This document shows, one piece after another, positions 7,815-18,022 of a stretch of 59,644 nucleotides of DNA (within the stretch, counting starts at the first letter, position 1; the number at the start of each line of letters is the position of its first letter). This DNA comes from Gloeocapsopsis crepidinum LEGE 06123 (GTDB lineage: Bacteria > Cyanobacteriota > Cyanobacteriia > Cyanobacteriales > Chroococcidiopsidaceae), in contig NZ_JADEWN010000030.1 in the NCBI RefSeq assembly GCF_015207655.1, forward strand, positions 1 through 59,644, read 5' to 3'. A program made the translations under genes and the position numbers. Under the pieces are notes generated by a model. That model was not told the origin of the DNA. It ran no database searches and saw only the letters and a program-made list of their open reading frames with translations.

Positions 7815-8017
7815 AGATAAAATCTCAAAAATAACGTTGACGTCGAAAAAGTGAGTTTTGTAAAAAAAATACGCAAAGCCTAGATACTATGCAATGTCAA
7901 CAGCCGCTAACAAAACAGAGAAAAAGCCACAGTAATGTTGTCTAAATTACATATAGCTTGAAGGAACTCAGATAGTATGTGGGCTACTTAAGTATTTTTA
8001 TACAGGTGTGAGAAATA

Positions 8018-9781
8018 ATGACGAAAGTTGCAACTGCCTGGAAAGGTAGTTTAATTGCTGCGACAACTTTTTGGTGTTTATTATTTGAGGCTACATTTCT
8101 ACCATTATCAAAAGCATGGGGATCGCCGACAGATGCGATCGCAACGACAACTTTAACAACATCAAACTTAGTTGCAACAAATAACGACACAATGTCACAA
8201 GTGACATCGGTATCGCAGTTATCCGATGTGCAACCTACCGATTGGGCTTTTCAGGCTTTACAATCACTGGTGGAACGCTATGGCTGTATTGCTGGTTATC
8301 CTGATAGTACTTATCGAGGTAATCGTGCCTTAACTCGTTATGAATTTGCAGCAGGTTTGAATGCGTGTTTAGATCGCGTTAATGAACTAATTGCCGCAGC
8401 AACCACGAATCAAGTGACCCGAGAAGATGTCGAGACGCTACAAAGACTAGGGACAGAATTTGCGGCAGAACTTGCGACTTTACGCGGGCGTGTTGATACT
8501 CTAGAAGCACAAGTTGCAGAACTCGAAGCGAATCAATTTTCGACAACGACGAAACTAACTGGTAATGTTTTTGTCAATCTTACGGGTGCTTTTGCTGATG
8601 GTACAATTTTAGCTGAAGGAGAAACTGCATTTAGAACTCAGCCAAGAACTGCAACACCATTATTGCGGGAAATTGATGAAGACCCTAGCATTACTCTCAG
8701 TAATTTGGTTTGGCTGAATTTCAATACATCTTTTACCGGAAGAGACTCATTAGTTGTACAACTCGGTGCAGGCAATGGTAACTCTCCAGCCAATGAATTT
8801 GTTTCCGCAGGCTTGTACAATACCTGGGGCGTTCCTTTTACCGATCAAACAACAGCACCTGGAGGTGCAGCAGGCGCAAATGACGTTGTTGTTCGCGAAT
8901 TGTTTTATAGCTTTCCTGTAACAGACAATCTTCAAGCTGTTGTTGGTTCGCGGATTAACTGGTATCGCTATTTTGATGCTAACCGCTTTACGTTCTTTTT
9001 AACAGGTGCTGGTAGCTTTAACTCTAGTGGAAGTACACTGTTAAACACAATTGATCGTGGTTCGGGCTTAGTACTTTTGTGGGAAATTAACGATCAATTC
9101 AAGCTCAATGTTGCTTATTTGGGTGAAAACACAGAATTTCTCCCTAGTACAGTATTTAACTCTTCAAGCAATCCTAGCCAAGGTTTATTCGATCCTACTA
9201 ATACAATCACCGCTGAACTCACTTTTTCTCCGAGCGATCGCTTTAATGTCAGATTACTCTACAATCGTTCTAATACGAGAGCTGTCGGTGGGCAAATCGG
9301 CGGTGCAATCGGCGAACCAATTTATGGCTTTGCTGATGATGGTTTTGATGGTCCTGTTGATAATTCAACAGCAGACGTCTTCAGTGTTAACTTTGATTGG
9401 CTAATAGCAGATGGCTTCGGTATTTTTGGGCGCTATGGCTACGGTAGTACAAATTTGTTTCCATTAACTCCAGGTTTACCTAGCGGAGAAGTTAATGCCC
9501 AATCACTACAACTCGGCGTTGCATTTCCTGACTTAATTAAGGAAGGCGCACTATTTACAGTATCTTATTTACTTCCCTTCTCAATTCTGGATGGACGTGA
9601 TTTTCTCGCATCTGGTGGTGGAGATGGTGGAGTACAGTACGAGTTTGAAGCAACTTATTTCTATCCGCTAACAAACAACATTGCGCTTGTTCCAGCATTT
9701 TATGTCATTGGCAATCCTAATAATTTCAGCAATAATCCGACAGTTTATATAGGTAACTTACGCGCCCAGTTTAGCTTTTAA
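8018..9781 (+). CDS. SLH-domain outer-membrane porin (cyanobacterial OprB/SomB-like)
   Basis: A 587-residue outer-membrane protein. A signal peptide spans about residues 1-34. An S-layer homology domain (about 68-130, QPTDWAFQALQSLVERYGCIAGYPDSTYRG in pieces, ending LTRYEFAAGLNACLDR) anchors it to peptidoglycan. A coiled coil follows (about 140-178, LRGRVDTLEAQVAELE), then a beta-barrel of alternating strands ending in the C-terminal phenylalanine typical of barrels. Such porins admit small solutes and, in some cyanobacteria, iron or other inorganic ions. Its TAA overlaps the end of the convergent debranching gene. Confidence 0.92.
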   Translation: MTKVATAWKGSLIAATTFWCLLFEATFLPLSKAWGSPTDAIATTTLTTSNLVATNNDTMSQVTSVSQLSDVQPTDWAFQALQSLVERYGCIAGYPDSTYRGNRALTRYEFAAGLNACLDRVNELIAAATTNQVTREDVETLQRLGTEFAAELATLRGRVDTLEAQVAELEANQFSTTTKLTGNVFVNLTGAFADGTILAEGETAFRTQPRTATPLLREIDEDPSITLSNLVWLNFNTSFTGRDSLVVQLGAGNGNSPANEFVSAGLYNTWGVPFTDQTTAPGGAAGANDVVVRELFYSFPVTDNLQAVVGSRINWYRYFDANRFTFFLTGAGSFNSSGSTLLNTIDRGSGLVLLWEINDQFKLNVAYLGENTEFLPSTVFNSSSNPSQGLFDPTNTITAELTFSPSDRFNVRLLYNRSNTRAVGGQIGGAIGEPIYGFADDGFDGPVDNSTADVFSVNFDWLIADGFGIFGRYGYGSTNLFPLTPGLPSGEVNAQSLQLGVAFPDLIKEGALFTVSYLLPFSILDGRDFLASGGGDGGVQYEFEATYFYPLTNNIALVPAFYVIGNPNNFSNNPTVYIGNLRAQFSF

Positions 9782-11772
9782 ACTACCAAAGTGACGTGTC
9801 GTAAGACTTCTGCAACAGACCAAGCTTGAGCGATCGCACCTCTGGGAGTATGGGGTGGATCGCCATCAAAAATTTCTGAAATGGAACCAAGACAAGCTTG
9901 CGCTTGCAAGTGTTCGAGTAAAGGTTGCCAATCGAAGGGAACAGGTTCTAAGTGGTAACGTTGCCAAGCACGAATATATGCACCAATAAGCCACGTCCAC
10001 ACTGTACCTTGATGATAAGCGCGATCGCGCTGCTGCACGTCTCCTGTACACTGACCAGTATATTGCGAATCTTCTGGGGCTAAACTTCTTAATCCATATG
10101 GAGTGAGAAGTTTTTGTCGGGCGACTTCTAAAACTTGATGTCCTTGATGTGTAGGAAAAGCACAGTGTTGGTATGAAAGTGCTAAAACAGCATTAGGGCG
10201 AATTTGCGAATTTAGGCGATCGTCAGGTTCAATGGTGTCGTATAGATAGCTTTTTGTCGGATTCCAAAACTTCTGCATTGAGTCTTTCACCTGTTGGGCT
10301 TGTTGTTGATAGCGCCGTGCTTGATTCATTAAACGAGATTTTGATCCTTCTTTTTGGCTTAAGCGTTCTGCCCAAGTACTTGCCCAACACAACGCCGAAT
10401 ACCATAAAGCATTAATTTCAACAGGCTTACCGCGTCGCGGTGTTACAGGTTGTCCGCAAACAACTGCATCCATCCATGTTAGGGCAACATCAGGTGCATC
10501 CCAACTAACAAGTCCATCTGTAGCATCTACTTGGATATTAAACTTTGTCCCAGCTATAAAGGCTTTGTAAATTTGCTGAACTATCGGATACTCCTCAACC
10601 AAAAAATCCCAATCTTGGGTAGCTTCTAGATACAGTCCTAAAGTTTCAATCCACAATAATGCAGCATCAATACTGTTGTAGGAAGGTTCAGCACCAGTAT
10701 CAGGAAATGTATTAGGAATCAAACCGTTACGACAGTAACGACCAAAAGTTTGTAAAAGTCCTTTGGCTAAATCAAAGCGCTGTGTTGTCAGGGCTAATCC
10801 TGGTAGCGCAATTAGTGTGTCGCGTCCCCAATCATTAAACCAGTGATAACCTGCAATAACTGTGGGTCCTGCAATTGAAGCACGATGTACTATGAATTGA
10901 TCGCTAGCGCGGAGTAATTGTCGTTGTAGTTGATGAGATGAATTGTTTTCAAAATTGAAAACTTGAACAAGCCGATTTTGTTCTGCTTGCACAGCATCGG
11001 TAAACTCAACGTTTTGCAGTGCAGGTAAAGTACTATTGTGACCTACTCTTGCTTCTAAGGTAATACAACTTCCTGTTTCCAAGGCAATTGTTAAATAACC
11101 AGGACTATACAAGTCCTCGCGATCGCCTAATCCTCTATTTGTCTCTTCTGGTAAACGATAGTTCCAATACCAAACAGGATCGTATTGATATTTTCCCTCT
11201 GTCCAGCGTAGTTGCCAAGGTGTTCCTATCCATCCAGGGCGTTGCGCTTGCAAAATAATCTGCTGTGGTTCAACAATCTGCGAAAAGTGTAAATTAGGAT
11301 CAGCTTGCTGTTGATGATGAAAATCGCGATCTGCAATCATGAAACGCAACCGCAAAATTCCTTTCACTTCTCCTGTATAGCAATACTGTATTAAAACGCG
11401 ACTTGTATTGTCTGGGAGTACAGCATTACTCTGTGCTGCGTGTGGCATAATGATTCGTCTAGCTAGCCGCCAATTGTCTTCTTGCCAAACCCAAGTAGGA
11501 ACTGGATCAATTTCAAAGCTATCTAGCAACTGAAAGCCTTCTGGTTCAATAATGTTGTTGCCCCAATAATTTGTTCCTAAAGCAATAACTTTGTGCGTGA
11601 CTTCCAGACTTGCCTCAATGTGCGACAGTAGTAACGTCCGCTGACTGGGTGGATCTAATGCTGCAACTAACCAACCGTGATATGTTCGCGTGCGGGCATC
11701 GGAAACAGTACCACTCGCAAAACTCCCTAGTCCATTCGTCAGCAGCCACTCGCGACGATCTAAATTCTTCAT
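9778..11772 (-). CDS. Amylo-alpha-1,6-glucosidase (glycogen debranching, GH133-like)
   Basis: A 664-residue cytoplasmic enzyme with an N-terminal debranching-enzyme domain (REWLLTNGLGSFASGTVSD, residues 7-25) and a C-terminal (alpha/alpha)6 catalytic domain with DWGRDTLIALPG (about residue 310), an IDAALLWIE helix and SWDAPDVALTWMDA. It removes alpha-1,6 branches from glycogen. glgC and a GH13 enzyme lie a few kb downstream, so glycogen turnover genes are loosely grouped here, but not in one operon. Confidence 0.92.
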   Translation of the reverse strand: MKNLDRREWLLTNGLGSFASGTVSDARTRTYHGWLVAALDPPSQRTLLLSHIEASLEVTHKVIALGTNYWGNNIIEPEGFQLLDSFEIDPVPTWVWQEDNWRLARRIIMPHAAQSNAVLPDNTSRVLIQYCYTGEVKGILRLRFMIADRDFHHQQQADPNLHFSQIVEPQQIILQAQRPGWIGTPWQLRWTEGKYQYDPVWYWNYRLPEETNRGLGDREDLYSPGYLTIALETGSCITLEARVGHNSTLPALQNVEFTDAVQAEQNRLVQVFNFENNSSHQLQRQLLRASDQFIVHRASIAGPTVIAGYHWFNDWGRDTLIALPGLALTTQRFDLAKGLLQTFGRYCRNGLIPNTFPDTGAEPSYNSIDAALLWIETLGLYLEATQDWDFLVEEYPIVQQIYKAFIAGTKFNIQVDATDGLVSWDAPDVALTWMDAVVCGQPVTPRRGKPVEINALWYSALCWASTWAERLSQKEGSKSRLMNQARRYQQQAQQVKDSMQKFWNPTKSYLYDTIEPDDRLNSQIRPNAVLALSYQHCAFPTHQGHQVLEVARQKLLTPYGLRSLAPEDSQYTGQCTGDVQQRDRAYHQGTVWTWLIGAYIRAWQRYHLEPVPFDWQPLLEHLQAQACLGSISEIFDGDPPHTPRGAIAQAWSVAEVLRHVTLVV

Positions 11773-11906
11773 TTGCTACTCAAAATCGTTATGAGTATGA
11801 TATATTTGTAACAGTTCGACATAATTAAGATGTGTATGAGTAAGTTTTAGAACAAGACTAGCTCATAGCCATTTATGAAGTAGATGCATCAAGGAGAAAT
11901 AGTTTA

Positions 11907-12518
11907 ATGCCTCTAAGTTACGCAGCAGATGGATGCCTCAGAGTTGGTCAAACTGCTCCAGATTTTACAGCAACAGCTGTAGTCGATCAGGAGTTTAAGA
12001 CAATCAAACTCTCTGACTATCGGGGCAAGTACGTCATTCTATTTTTCTATCCTCTAGACTTTACCTTTGTTTGTCCAACTGAGATTACCGCATTTAGCGA
12101 TCGCTTTGACGAGTTCAAAGCAATCAACACAGAAGTTTTAGGGGTTTCCGTAGATAGCGAATTTTCTCACTTAGCCTGGATTCAATCTGATCGCAAGTCT
12201 GGTGGAGTTGGCGATCTCAATTATCCTCTTGTTTCAGATATCAAGAAGGAAATCAGCGCTGCATACAACGTTCTCGATCCAGAAGCAGGCGTTGCGCTAC
12301 GTGGTTTGTTCATCATCGACAAAGACGGTGTCATTCAGCACTCGACAATCAACAACTTGTCCTTTGGTCGCAACGTAGACGAGGCACTACGCACACTCAA
12401 AGCAATTCAGTACGTACAAGATCACCCTGATGAGGTATGTCCTGCTGGTTGGCAACCTGGAGATAATACTATGACTCCAGATCCTGTCAAGTCAAAAGTT
12501 TACTTTGCTTCTGTGTAA
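11907..12518 (+). CDS. 2-Cys peroxiredoxin (typical Prx1/AhpC class)
   Basis: A 203-residue thioredoxin-dependent peroxidase. The peroxidatic cysteine is in DFTFVCPTE (about residue 56) and the resolving cysteine in EVCPAGW near the C-terminus. [10 protein letters not shown] and a C-terminal VYF segment are the two motifs linked to sensitivity to over-oxidation. AAGGAG precedes the ATG. A hairpin terminator follows at 12574. Confidence 0.95.
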   Translation: MPLSYAADGCLRVGQTAPDFTATAVVDQEFKTIKLSDYRGKYVILFFYPLDFTFVCPTEITAFSDRFDEFKAINTEVLGVSVDSEFSHLAWIQSDRKSGGVGDLNYPLVSDIKKEISAAYNVLDPEAGVALRGLFIIDKDGVIQHSTINNLSFGRNVDEALRTLKAIQYVQDHPDEVCPAGWQPGDNTMTPDPVKSKVYFASV

Positions 12519-12573
12519 AACATTGACAGTTCTGTGTGATGAATCATGCAGAACTTATGAAATGAAAGATAAT

Positions 12574-12622
12574 AACCCAGCACATCTTAAGAAGAGTCAA
12601 AATAGAAGTGTGTTGGGTTTTT
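12574..12622 (+). terminator. Rho-independent terminator after the peroxiredoxin gene
   Basis: AACCCAGCACA pairs with TGTGTTGGGTT (one G-U pair) across a 24-nt loop and is followed by TTT. Confidence 0.6.
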
Positions 12623-12722
12623 CCATCAAAGCAATGTTAATATTAGACAGTTTTAAAGTAGAAAATAGCTAAATTTAGCATAGTGTTTCTGATTTCCCTA
12701 AGAGAAGAAGAGAGAGAAAAAT

Positions 12723-13274
12723 ATGCTAACGTCAACTAATTTTAGCGGTTTATTAAACGAGCGCTTTTTTCAAAACTTGTTACCTATTCCAGCCGAAGAT
12801 GCTTTGAATTTGGGTAAAACGACACCAAATTTTGCATTACCAGACATTACTAACGGTCGGCTAGTTAAGTTAGCAGACTATCAAGGACAACCTGTTTTAT
12901 TAGCTTTTACGCGAATTTTTACAGAAAATCAATATTGCCCTTTTTGCTATCCGCATATCATCGATTTAAACGAGAAATATGAGCACTTTACAAGTCGCGG
13001 TATAGAAGTTCTCATGATTTCGAGTACAGATGAACGTCAAAGCCAAATTGTTGTCAAAGATTTAGGAATAAAGTTACCATTGCTGAGCGATCCTAGTTGT
13101 CAGGTATTTCGCAACTACAAAGTAGGACAGGCATTAGGCGCACCTTTACCAGCACAGTTTGTGCTAGATAAACAAGGTAAGCTTCAATACAGACATTTGT
13201 TTTCTTTCTTCTCGCATAATGCAAGCGTTGAAACGCTGTTAGCACAGTTCGAGAAGATAAAGCCTGGCGATTAA
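12723..13274 (+). CDS. Peroxiredoxin-like (AhpC/TSA) redoxin with CPFC motif
   Basis: A 183-residue thioredoxin-fold protein. It shares the start of the AhpC/TSA fold (TPNFALPDITNGRLVKLADYQGQPVLLAF) but has YCPFCYPH at the active-site position, a C-x-x-C thioredoxin-like pair instead of the single peroxidatic cysteine of the neighbouring Prx. Later segments (LPLLSDPSCQVFRNYKVG, PAQFVLDKQGKL) fit the redoxin family. It may be a PrxQ-like peroxidase or a disulfide reductase. The ATG follows an AGAGAGA-rich leader; the gene is separated from prx by a terminator. Confidence 0.8.
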   Translation: MLTSTNFSGLLNERFFQNLLPIPAEDALNLGKTTPNFALPDITNGRLVKLADYQGQPVLLAFTRIFTENQYCPFCYPHIIDLNEKYEHFTSRGIEVLMISSTDERQSQIVVKDLGIKLPLLSDPSCQVFRNYKVGQALGAPLPAQFVLDKQGKLQYRHLFSFFSHNASVETLLAQFEKIKPGD

Positions 13275-13306
13275 AATCGCAGCTTAACAACACCAAAGTG
13301 TGCCGA

Positions 13307-13332
13307 AACCTATGAAGACAGGTTTTGTTTTA
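13307..13332 (+). terminator. Weak terminator after the redoxin gene
   Basis: AAACCT pairs with AGGTTT across 8 nt and is followed by TGTTTT, 33 nt after the stop codon. Confidence 0.45.
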
Positions 13333-13370
13333 GTAGCTGTGGTTTTAACCGAATCAGCTATTGACGATTG

Positions 13371-14387
13371 TTAAAGTTTCACCTGCTGAAAGTGACTGCG
13401 GGGATTGAAGCTACGGTTATCGCGAATTTTCTCGTAGTACTCGCGTTCAATTGGGGTTAATTCTTTGGGAGATGCGATCGCAATTTTCACGAGTTGATCG
13501 CCGCGTCCACCTTTCGGTAACGTCCACCCTTTGCCGCGCAATCGTAGAGTTTGACCTGAGCGAATACCTGCGGGTATATTCATTTTGACACTACCGTCTG
13601 GTGTTGGTACTTCAATGACAGCACCCAATACTGCCTCATCAGGAGTAATCGGTACTTCACACACCAAATTGTCTCCCTCAAACTGGAAGAAGGAGTGCGG
13701 TATAAGTTCAACTTTTAGATACAAATCGCCACGCTGCTGATTATAAGGGCTAGTTTTTCCTTTGCCACGCACGCGAATTTTGCTGCCAGATTTAGCACCA
13801 GGAGGAATGCGCACTTCAATTGCATCATTACCTAAGCTAATTCGCTTCTGCACGCCGTTAAATGCTTCTGCAAAACTTAACTTAATTGAGGCTTCTGTAT
13901 CTAGAGAAGCACTTGGAGTTGCGGTGTCAAAGTTGGAAAAATCACCAAACCCATCAAAGCCACTGAAACCAGTCGATCTTGGGGTAGTGCGATAAGTGTA
14001 AGTCTGGCTGCCAGTACTACTACGACTAGCACCACTGCGACCAAATCCACCCAAAAGATCGTTTAGGAATTCATCAAAAGAGCCATATTTACCAAAATCG
14101 AATTCTTCAAACCCGACGTTGGTACCACCTCCTGATGGCCATCCTTGTCCAGCTTGTTTCCAGTATTGCCCAAAAGAGTCATATTTTCTGCGCTTTTCAG
14201 CATCAGACAAAACTTCGTAGGCTTCGTTTACTTCTTTGAATTTTGCTTCAGCTTGTTTGTTGCCAGGGTTAACGTCTGGGTGATATTTTCGTGCCAGTCG
14301 GCGAAAAGCTTGTTTAATTTCATCATTTGTGGCAGTCTTACTGACTCCCAAAATACTATAGTAATCTTTGAAGTCGGTTGCAGCCAT
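13371..14387 (-). CDS. DnaJ-type co-chaperone without zinc finger (CbpA-like)
   Basis: A 338-residue type II J protein. The J domain (residues 6-72) has HPD in KYHPDVNPG; a Gly/Phe/Ser-rich linker follows (about 80-160, [18 protein letters not shown]). Two C-terminal substrate-binding beta domains contain [10 protein letters not shown] and LRLRGKGW. There are no CxxCxGxG repeats. It stimulates Hsp70 (DnaK) ATPase. AAGGAG precedes the ATG. Confidence 0.93.
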   Translation of the reverse strand: MAATDFKDYYSILGVSKTATNDEIKQAFRRLARKYHPDVNPGNKQAEAKFKEVNEAYEVLSDAEKRRKYDSFGQYWKQAGQGWPSGGGTNVGFEEFDFGKYGSFDEFLNDLLGGFGRSGASRSSTGSQTYTYRTTPRSTGFSGFDGFGDFSNFDTATPSASLDTEASIKLSFAEAFNGVQKRISLGNDAIEVRIPPGAKSGSKIRVRGKGKTSPYNQQRGDLYLKVELIPHSFFQFEGDNLVCEVPITPDEAVLGAVIEVPTPDGSVKMNIPAGIRSGQTLRLRGKGWTLPKGGRGDQLVKIAIASPKELTPIEREYYEKIRDNRSFNPRSHFQQVKL

Positions 14388-14803
14388 CCACTAATCTCCT
14401 TAAAACAAATTGACTCTATTATTTTATGTATGTTTTTTGAAAAACTAACTGGATCAGTAACTAAAGAGGGGTGAGTGATTAGTTTTGAGTTTTGAATTTT
14501 GAATCCTAAGGAGTTTTGAATTGTTCGCGAACAAAGGTGCCGGAGGCATTTATTTTAAGTTTTGAATTTTGAATTATGAGTTATGAGAAGACCTTGATGG
14601 CATTCTTAACTTAACACTCAACATTCATAACTCTTTTAAGCTCAACACTTCACGACTCTCTTAAACTCATAACTCATAACTCAACACTCATAACTCCTAC
14701 ACCCTCAGCTTAGCTTTCGATGACGACGAGTGCCAAGGCAGTTACGTTCGGTTGTTCGTCAAAGCTGCTGCGTAATATCCGTACTTAAAATTCAGAGTAA
14801 TAG
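14388..14803. other. Gene-free, repeat-rich spacer, 416 bp
   Basis: Dominated by degenerate short repeats (GTTTTGAATTTTGAAT units near 14482-14580; CTCATAACTC and CAACACTC units at 14605-14698). It also contains a bipartite element shared with 57861-57927. No coding frame is convincing here. Confidence 0.7.
14533..14669. repeat. Bipartite dispersed repeat, copy A
   Basis: Block 1 (14533-14554, AAAGGTGCCGGAGGCATTTA) and block 2 (14641-14669, containing CAACACTTCACGACTCTCTT) recur in the same order on the opposite strand at 57861-57927. Block 1 matches at 21 of 22 positions and block 2 at all 29. Copy A has about 86 bp between the blocks; copy B has only 16. Confidence 0.8.
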
Positions 14804-15325
14804 TCAAGTTCTTTCTCTAATTCTCTGATCCGCGATCTCTGACTCCTGATTCCTTCTTCGGTGAATCAAGCAATCTAAATCTTCTGTTAGTGTTGGTGGA
14901 GCATCTCGCAGTTGACGATGCATTCGCAGCACAACTTCTTCTGGTACTATGCGATCGCGTCTTTTATTGCGTGCTAAACACAGCCAAATTGGGGTATCAA
15001 CCCATACGCCAGTAATGTAATTAAAGCCAGTAGTACGGGCAAGAGCAATCACTTCGCGTCGCTGGCGACGCTGAGTATTTGTAGCATCATAGATTGCTTC
15101 AGAGGCGATTCCTTGAGAAATTTGTAAAACAGCTTGTTGAAACTGAATTTGTACTTGACGCCAAATTATTAACCAAGATCCTTGAATACTTTCACTGCCA
15201 AACAACTGTTGACGCAGCACATCAGTAGAAATCAGCCGCCGACGAGGGTCTTCCGCCAGCAGCTGACGCGCTAGTGTTGATTTACCACTACCTGGTAATC
15301 CAATCAACAAGATCAATCTAGCCAT
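14804..15325 (-). CDS. P-loop kinase (polynucleotide kinase/zeta-toxin-like fold)
   Basis: A 173-residue AAA_33-type kinase. Walker A GLPGSGKST lies near the N-terminus. Further motifs are ISTDVLR, the YDATNTQRRQR segment typical of predicted RNA/nucleoside kinases, and a lid region ARNKRRDRIVPEEVVLRM. The substrate is unknown; no partner antitoxin is adjacent, so a zeta-toxin role is unlikely. ATG 15325 is preferred over a TTG seven codons earlier. It lies downstream of glgC on the same strand, separated by a weak terminator. Confidence 0.75.
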   Translation of the reverse strand: MARLILLIGLPGSGKSTLARQLLAEDPRRRLISTDVLRQQLFGSESIQGSWLIIWRQVQIQFQQAVLQISQGIASEAIYDATNTQRRQRREVIALARTTGFNYITGVWVDTPIWLCLARNKRRDRIVPEEVVLRMHRQLRDAPPTLTEDLDCLIHRRRNQESEIADQRIRERT

Positions 15326-15358
15326 TTTTGAGGAGCCTGAAAACAAGATAATTCAAGT

Positions 15359-15384
15359 AAAAAAGTGATGAGTCATATATCACT
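15359..15384 (-). terminator. Weak terminator downstream of glgC
   Basis: On the minus strand AGTGAT and ATCACT pair over a 9-nt loop and are followed by TTTTT. The 6-bp AT-rich stem makes this a modest candidate. Confidence 0.45.
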
Positions 15385-15410
15385 CACCACTAGCAACTAG
15401 CTACAAACTA

Positions 15411-16700
15411 CTAAATCACTGTGCCATCAGGAATAACTGCATTTTTCAGAACAACAGTAATACCACTACGAATATAAAATCCTTGAGATTCGCGTTCTGC
15501 CTCTTCTACGCGATCTTTGTTGATGATTCGGACGTCACAACCGATCCGAGCATTTTTATCGACGATCGCTCGTCGAATTATTGTATTTGCACCAATTCCT
15601 AAAGGAATAATGCCATCATTGCAGTCTGATTGTCTTTCAGCAAATGGTTGATAATAGTCTGCTCCCATAATAAGCGAGTCTTCAATTGTGCAACCTGCTT
15701 CAATTCGTGCCCGCACGCCTAAAATTGAATGATGAATTTGGCAATTTTTTAAAATACAGCCATCTCCTACAATTGATTCAGTAACTTGGCAGTTTAAGAG
15801 CTTACTAGGGGGCAAATAACGTGCCCGCGAGTAAATTGGGGCATTTTCATCATAAAAACTAAATGCGGGTTGGGGCTGCCGCGTTAAAGCCAAATTAGCA
15901 TCATAAAACGCTTCAATCGTTCCAATATCTTCCCAGTAACCATCAAATAAGTAAGCTTGGACATTGTAGTCTTGGGCAGAAGCAGGAATAATTTCTTTGC
16001 CAAAATCCGTTTGTTCTTGAGATTCTTTCAAGAGTTTAATGAGAACGTCTTTTTTAAAAACGTAAATCCCCATCGACGCAATATATGGCTTTTGTTGCGC
16101 TTGATCTGCTGTCAAACCCAAAATACTAGTATCAACTTGCATCTGACGCAATGCCTCACCTTTGGGTTTTTCGCTGAAATCTACGACTCGTCCAGAATCA
16201 TTGATTTTCATTAACCCAAAATCAGAGGCGCGGCGCTCATCCATTGGTACAACCGAAAGCGTAATATCGGCATTGGTATCGCGATGTCTTTCGACGAATA
16301 AGCGATAATCCATACGGTAAAGATGATCGCCAGATAGAATGAGGTATTCATCAACATCCCACTCTTCCAATAACCAAATATATTGGCGGACTGCATCGGC
16401 TGTCCCTTGGAACCAGTTAGGGTTTTCTGGGGTTTGTTGGGCTGCTAAGACTTCGACAAAACCTTCGGTAAAACCCGAAAAGCTGTATGCACGAGCGATA
16501 TGACGATTGAGTGAAGCTGAGTTAAATTGTGTCAGAACGTAGATTTTAAATATTTCTGAATTAATACAGTTACTGACAGGAATATCAATCAAGCGATATT
16601 TCCCTGCCAATGGTACTGCTGGTTTGGCACGTAGCTTCGTCAGCGGATAAAGCCGCGTACCTGCACCGCCCCCTAAAATAATCGCTAGTACTTTTTTCAC
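15411..16700 (-). CDS. glgC: Glucose-1-phosphate adenylyltransferase
   Basis: A 429-residue ADP-glucose pyrophosphorylase making the glucosyl donor for glycogen. The nucleotide-binding start [28 protein letters not shown] and the C-terminal left-handed beta-helix repeats are all present. The start is GTG at 16700: it is preceded by GGGAGGA at good spacing and gives the usual cyanobacterial length and N-terminus ([10 protein letters not shown]). An in-frame ATG 26 codons further upstream encodes a non-homologous extension. Regulation by 3-phosphoglycerate is known for the family. Confidence 0.96.
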   Translation of the reverse strand: MKKVLAIILGGGAGTRLYPLTKLRAKPAVPLAGKYRLIDIPVSNCINSEIFKIYVLTQFNSASLNRHIARAYSFSGFTEGFVEVLAAQQTPENPNWFQGTADAVRQYIWLLEEWDVDEYLILSGDHLYRMDYRLFVERHRDTNADITLSVVPMDERRASDFGLMKINDSGRVVDFSEKPKGEALRQMQVDTSILGLTADQAQQKPYIASMGIYVFKKDVLIKLLKESQEQTDFGKEIIPASAQDYNVQAYLFDGYWEDIGTIEAFYDANLALTRQPQPAFSFYDENAPIYSRARYLPPSKLLNCQVTESIVGDGCILKNCQIHHSILGVRARIEAGCTIEDSLIMGADYYQPFAERQSDCNDGIIPLGIGANTIIRRAIVDKNARIGCDVRIINKDRVEEAERESQGFYIRSGITVVLKNAVIPDGTVI

Positions 16701-17098
16701 AAAAAATCCTCCCAACTGCCATTCGATTCCCAAGTACAGTGTATGACTGTGCGGGACAGCTGGTAAGGGGGAAATCAAGAAAGCTAGGTAAAAGATGCGG
16801 AATGATTTTATGTCAAGCTTACTACGCTACTTTTGACGAATGTTCAAAGTCTCACTAAAAACCCAATCAAGCTAACAATGCCTTGAATCAGTTTCTGAGT
16901 ATCTGCAGCTTGTTGAACTTCTGAACGAATGCTCTGCATTTGCTGAAGACATAAATCATTACATAACACTCTATCTTGCAACCTGAGACGCACTCTTGAA
17001 ACTAAGAACGCTTCATCTAGTTCATTTTTTAGTAGATTGTTTCAATAACAATCAAGAGTTTTGGTTTCTAATTAAGAGGTTTGGTGATTACCTAAGTT
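16701..17098. other. Spacer upstream of glgC, 398 bp
   Basis: Holds the glgC leader. The minus-strand frame at 16844-17041 is open for 66 codons and encodes an amphipathic, helix-like sequence (LQDRVLCNDLC, QSIRSEVQQAADTQK), ending in a hydrophobic GIVSLIGFLV segment. It lacks a good ATG near its 5' end (GTG only), so it may be a gene remnant or chance. Confidence 0.4.
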
Positions 17099-17779
17099 CT
17101 AGAAGCCAACTAAAACAGAGTGAATTGTTGCTGATTCTTGAAATTTTTTCGTTTCGTTATATTCTCTGATTGGAGATGAGTAAATTCCAGAAAATTGTTG
17201 ATTTGAAACAGTGGGTCTAAACAACAGATTCCGAGCAGGTTGATTAGCAAATCTTACGTATTCCCTAGATTCATTTTGGGTGTTATATGACAAAGTTGCA
17301 TCTCCGTAGACTGCTTCTGCTTGTTTCAGTGATGTCCCTGATCCAACTCCTTCTGTAGTTCGGAGATCGGGATTATCAGTCAACAATAGTTCGATTGAGT
17401 CTGAATCAGAAAAGGTTGTTCCGGCGGGATAAAGAATGTAGTATTGCACCTTTCCAGACTTGCTAAGTGCGATCGCGTCGAAGTCTACCATAAAAGGTGA
17501 CTCTACCTTAAATTCGGCATCTGAACCTAACACCTGCTTCAGTTGCCCAAAAGTCATACCTAATTTAGCAAGTCCAATACCCGTTGCTGAAATTATCAAG
17601 GCTTCAGAGGTCGAAGGAGAAATTTGAGATGTGGTGTGGCTGATACTATGCTGATTCCTTGGCTCAGAAGTTACTGTGGGAGATGAAGAAGGTAGTGTTT
17701 CTGTATTTAATGTCATACGTTGTGTACCACAGCCCATGAGCGCTATAGAAAAAATAGAGAGAAAAAATTTAGCTTTCAT
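17099..17779 (-). CDS. Conserved lipoprotein of unknown function
   Basis: A 226-residue protein with a lipoprotein signal: basic start, hydrophobic stretch and LMGC lipobox (Cys17). A Ser/Thr-rich linker (about 20-60) precedes a globular domain beginning SATGIGLAKLGMTFGQLKQVLG. That pattern resembles small periplasmic domains preceded by linkers in many cyanobacterial hypothetical proteins. No enzyme motif was recognised. Divergent from the GH13 gene. Confidence 0.75.
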   Translation of the reverse strand: MKAKFFLSIFSIALMGCGTQRMTLNTETLPSSSPTVTSEPRNQHSISHTTSQISPSTSEALIISATGIGLAKLGMTFGQLKQVLGSDAEFKVESPFMVDFDAIALSKSGKVQYYILYPAGTTFSDSDSIELLLTDNPDLRTTEGVGSGTSLKQAEAVYGDATLSYNTQNESREYVRFANQPARNLLFRPTVSNQQFSGIYSSPIREYNETKKFQESATIHSVLVGF

Positions 17780-18022
17780 GGTTTGTTACTTCTAGATTAA
17801 ACTTTTAGAATTAATAAGAGATAGAATTATAAATTGCCAAATTGAGTATGCGGCATCGCTTGTCCAAAAAAAACTGTATCTTAAAGTACATTAGTTAAGT
17901 TATAACGGGTTTACTCAAAAATCCCTAACTTTATCTGCATAAATTCTTTACATTCAACCCCAGGTTAGAACCAGAAATTTGCAAGTATTTGTACTCTGTC
18001 TATGAAGGACTAGGGAGTATTT

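Noticed and set aside
14145-14474. 109-codon plus-strand frame opposite dnaJ
   Set aside because: It is the complement of the well-supported DnaJ J-domain region, with no protein-like pattern of its own.
14482-14700. CRISPR-like array
   Set aside because: Repeats are short, degenerate and irregularly spaced with no unique spacers; no cas genes in the window.
14804-15325. Zeta-type toxin
   Set aside because: The P-loop kinase lacks an adjacent epsilon antitoxin, and its motifs suit general nucleic-acid/nucleoside kinases better.
15411-16778. Longer glgC starting at 16778
   Set aside because: The extra 26 residues are unlike GlgC, and GTG 16700 has a strong ribosome-binding site.
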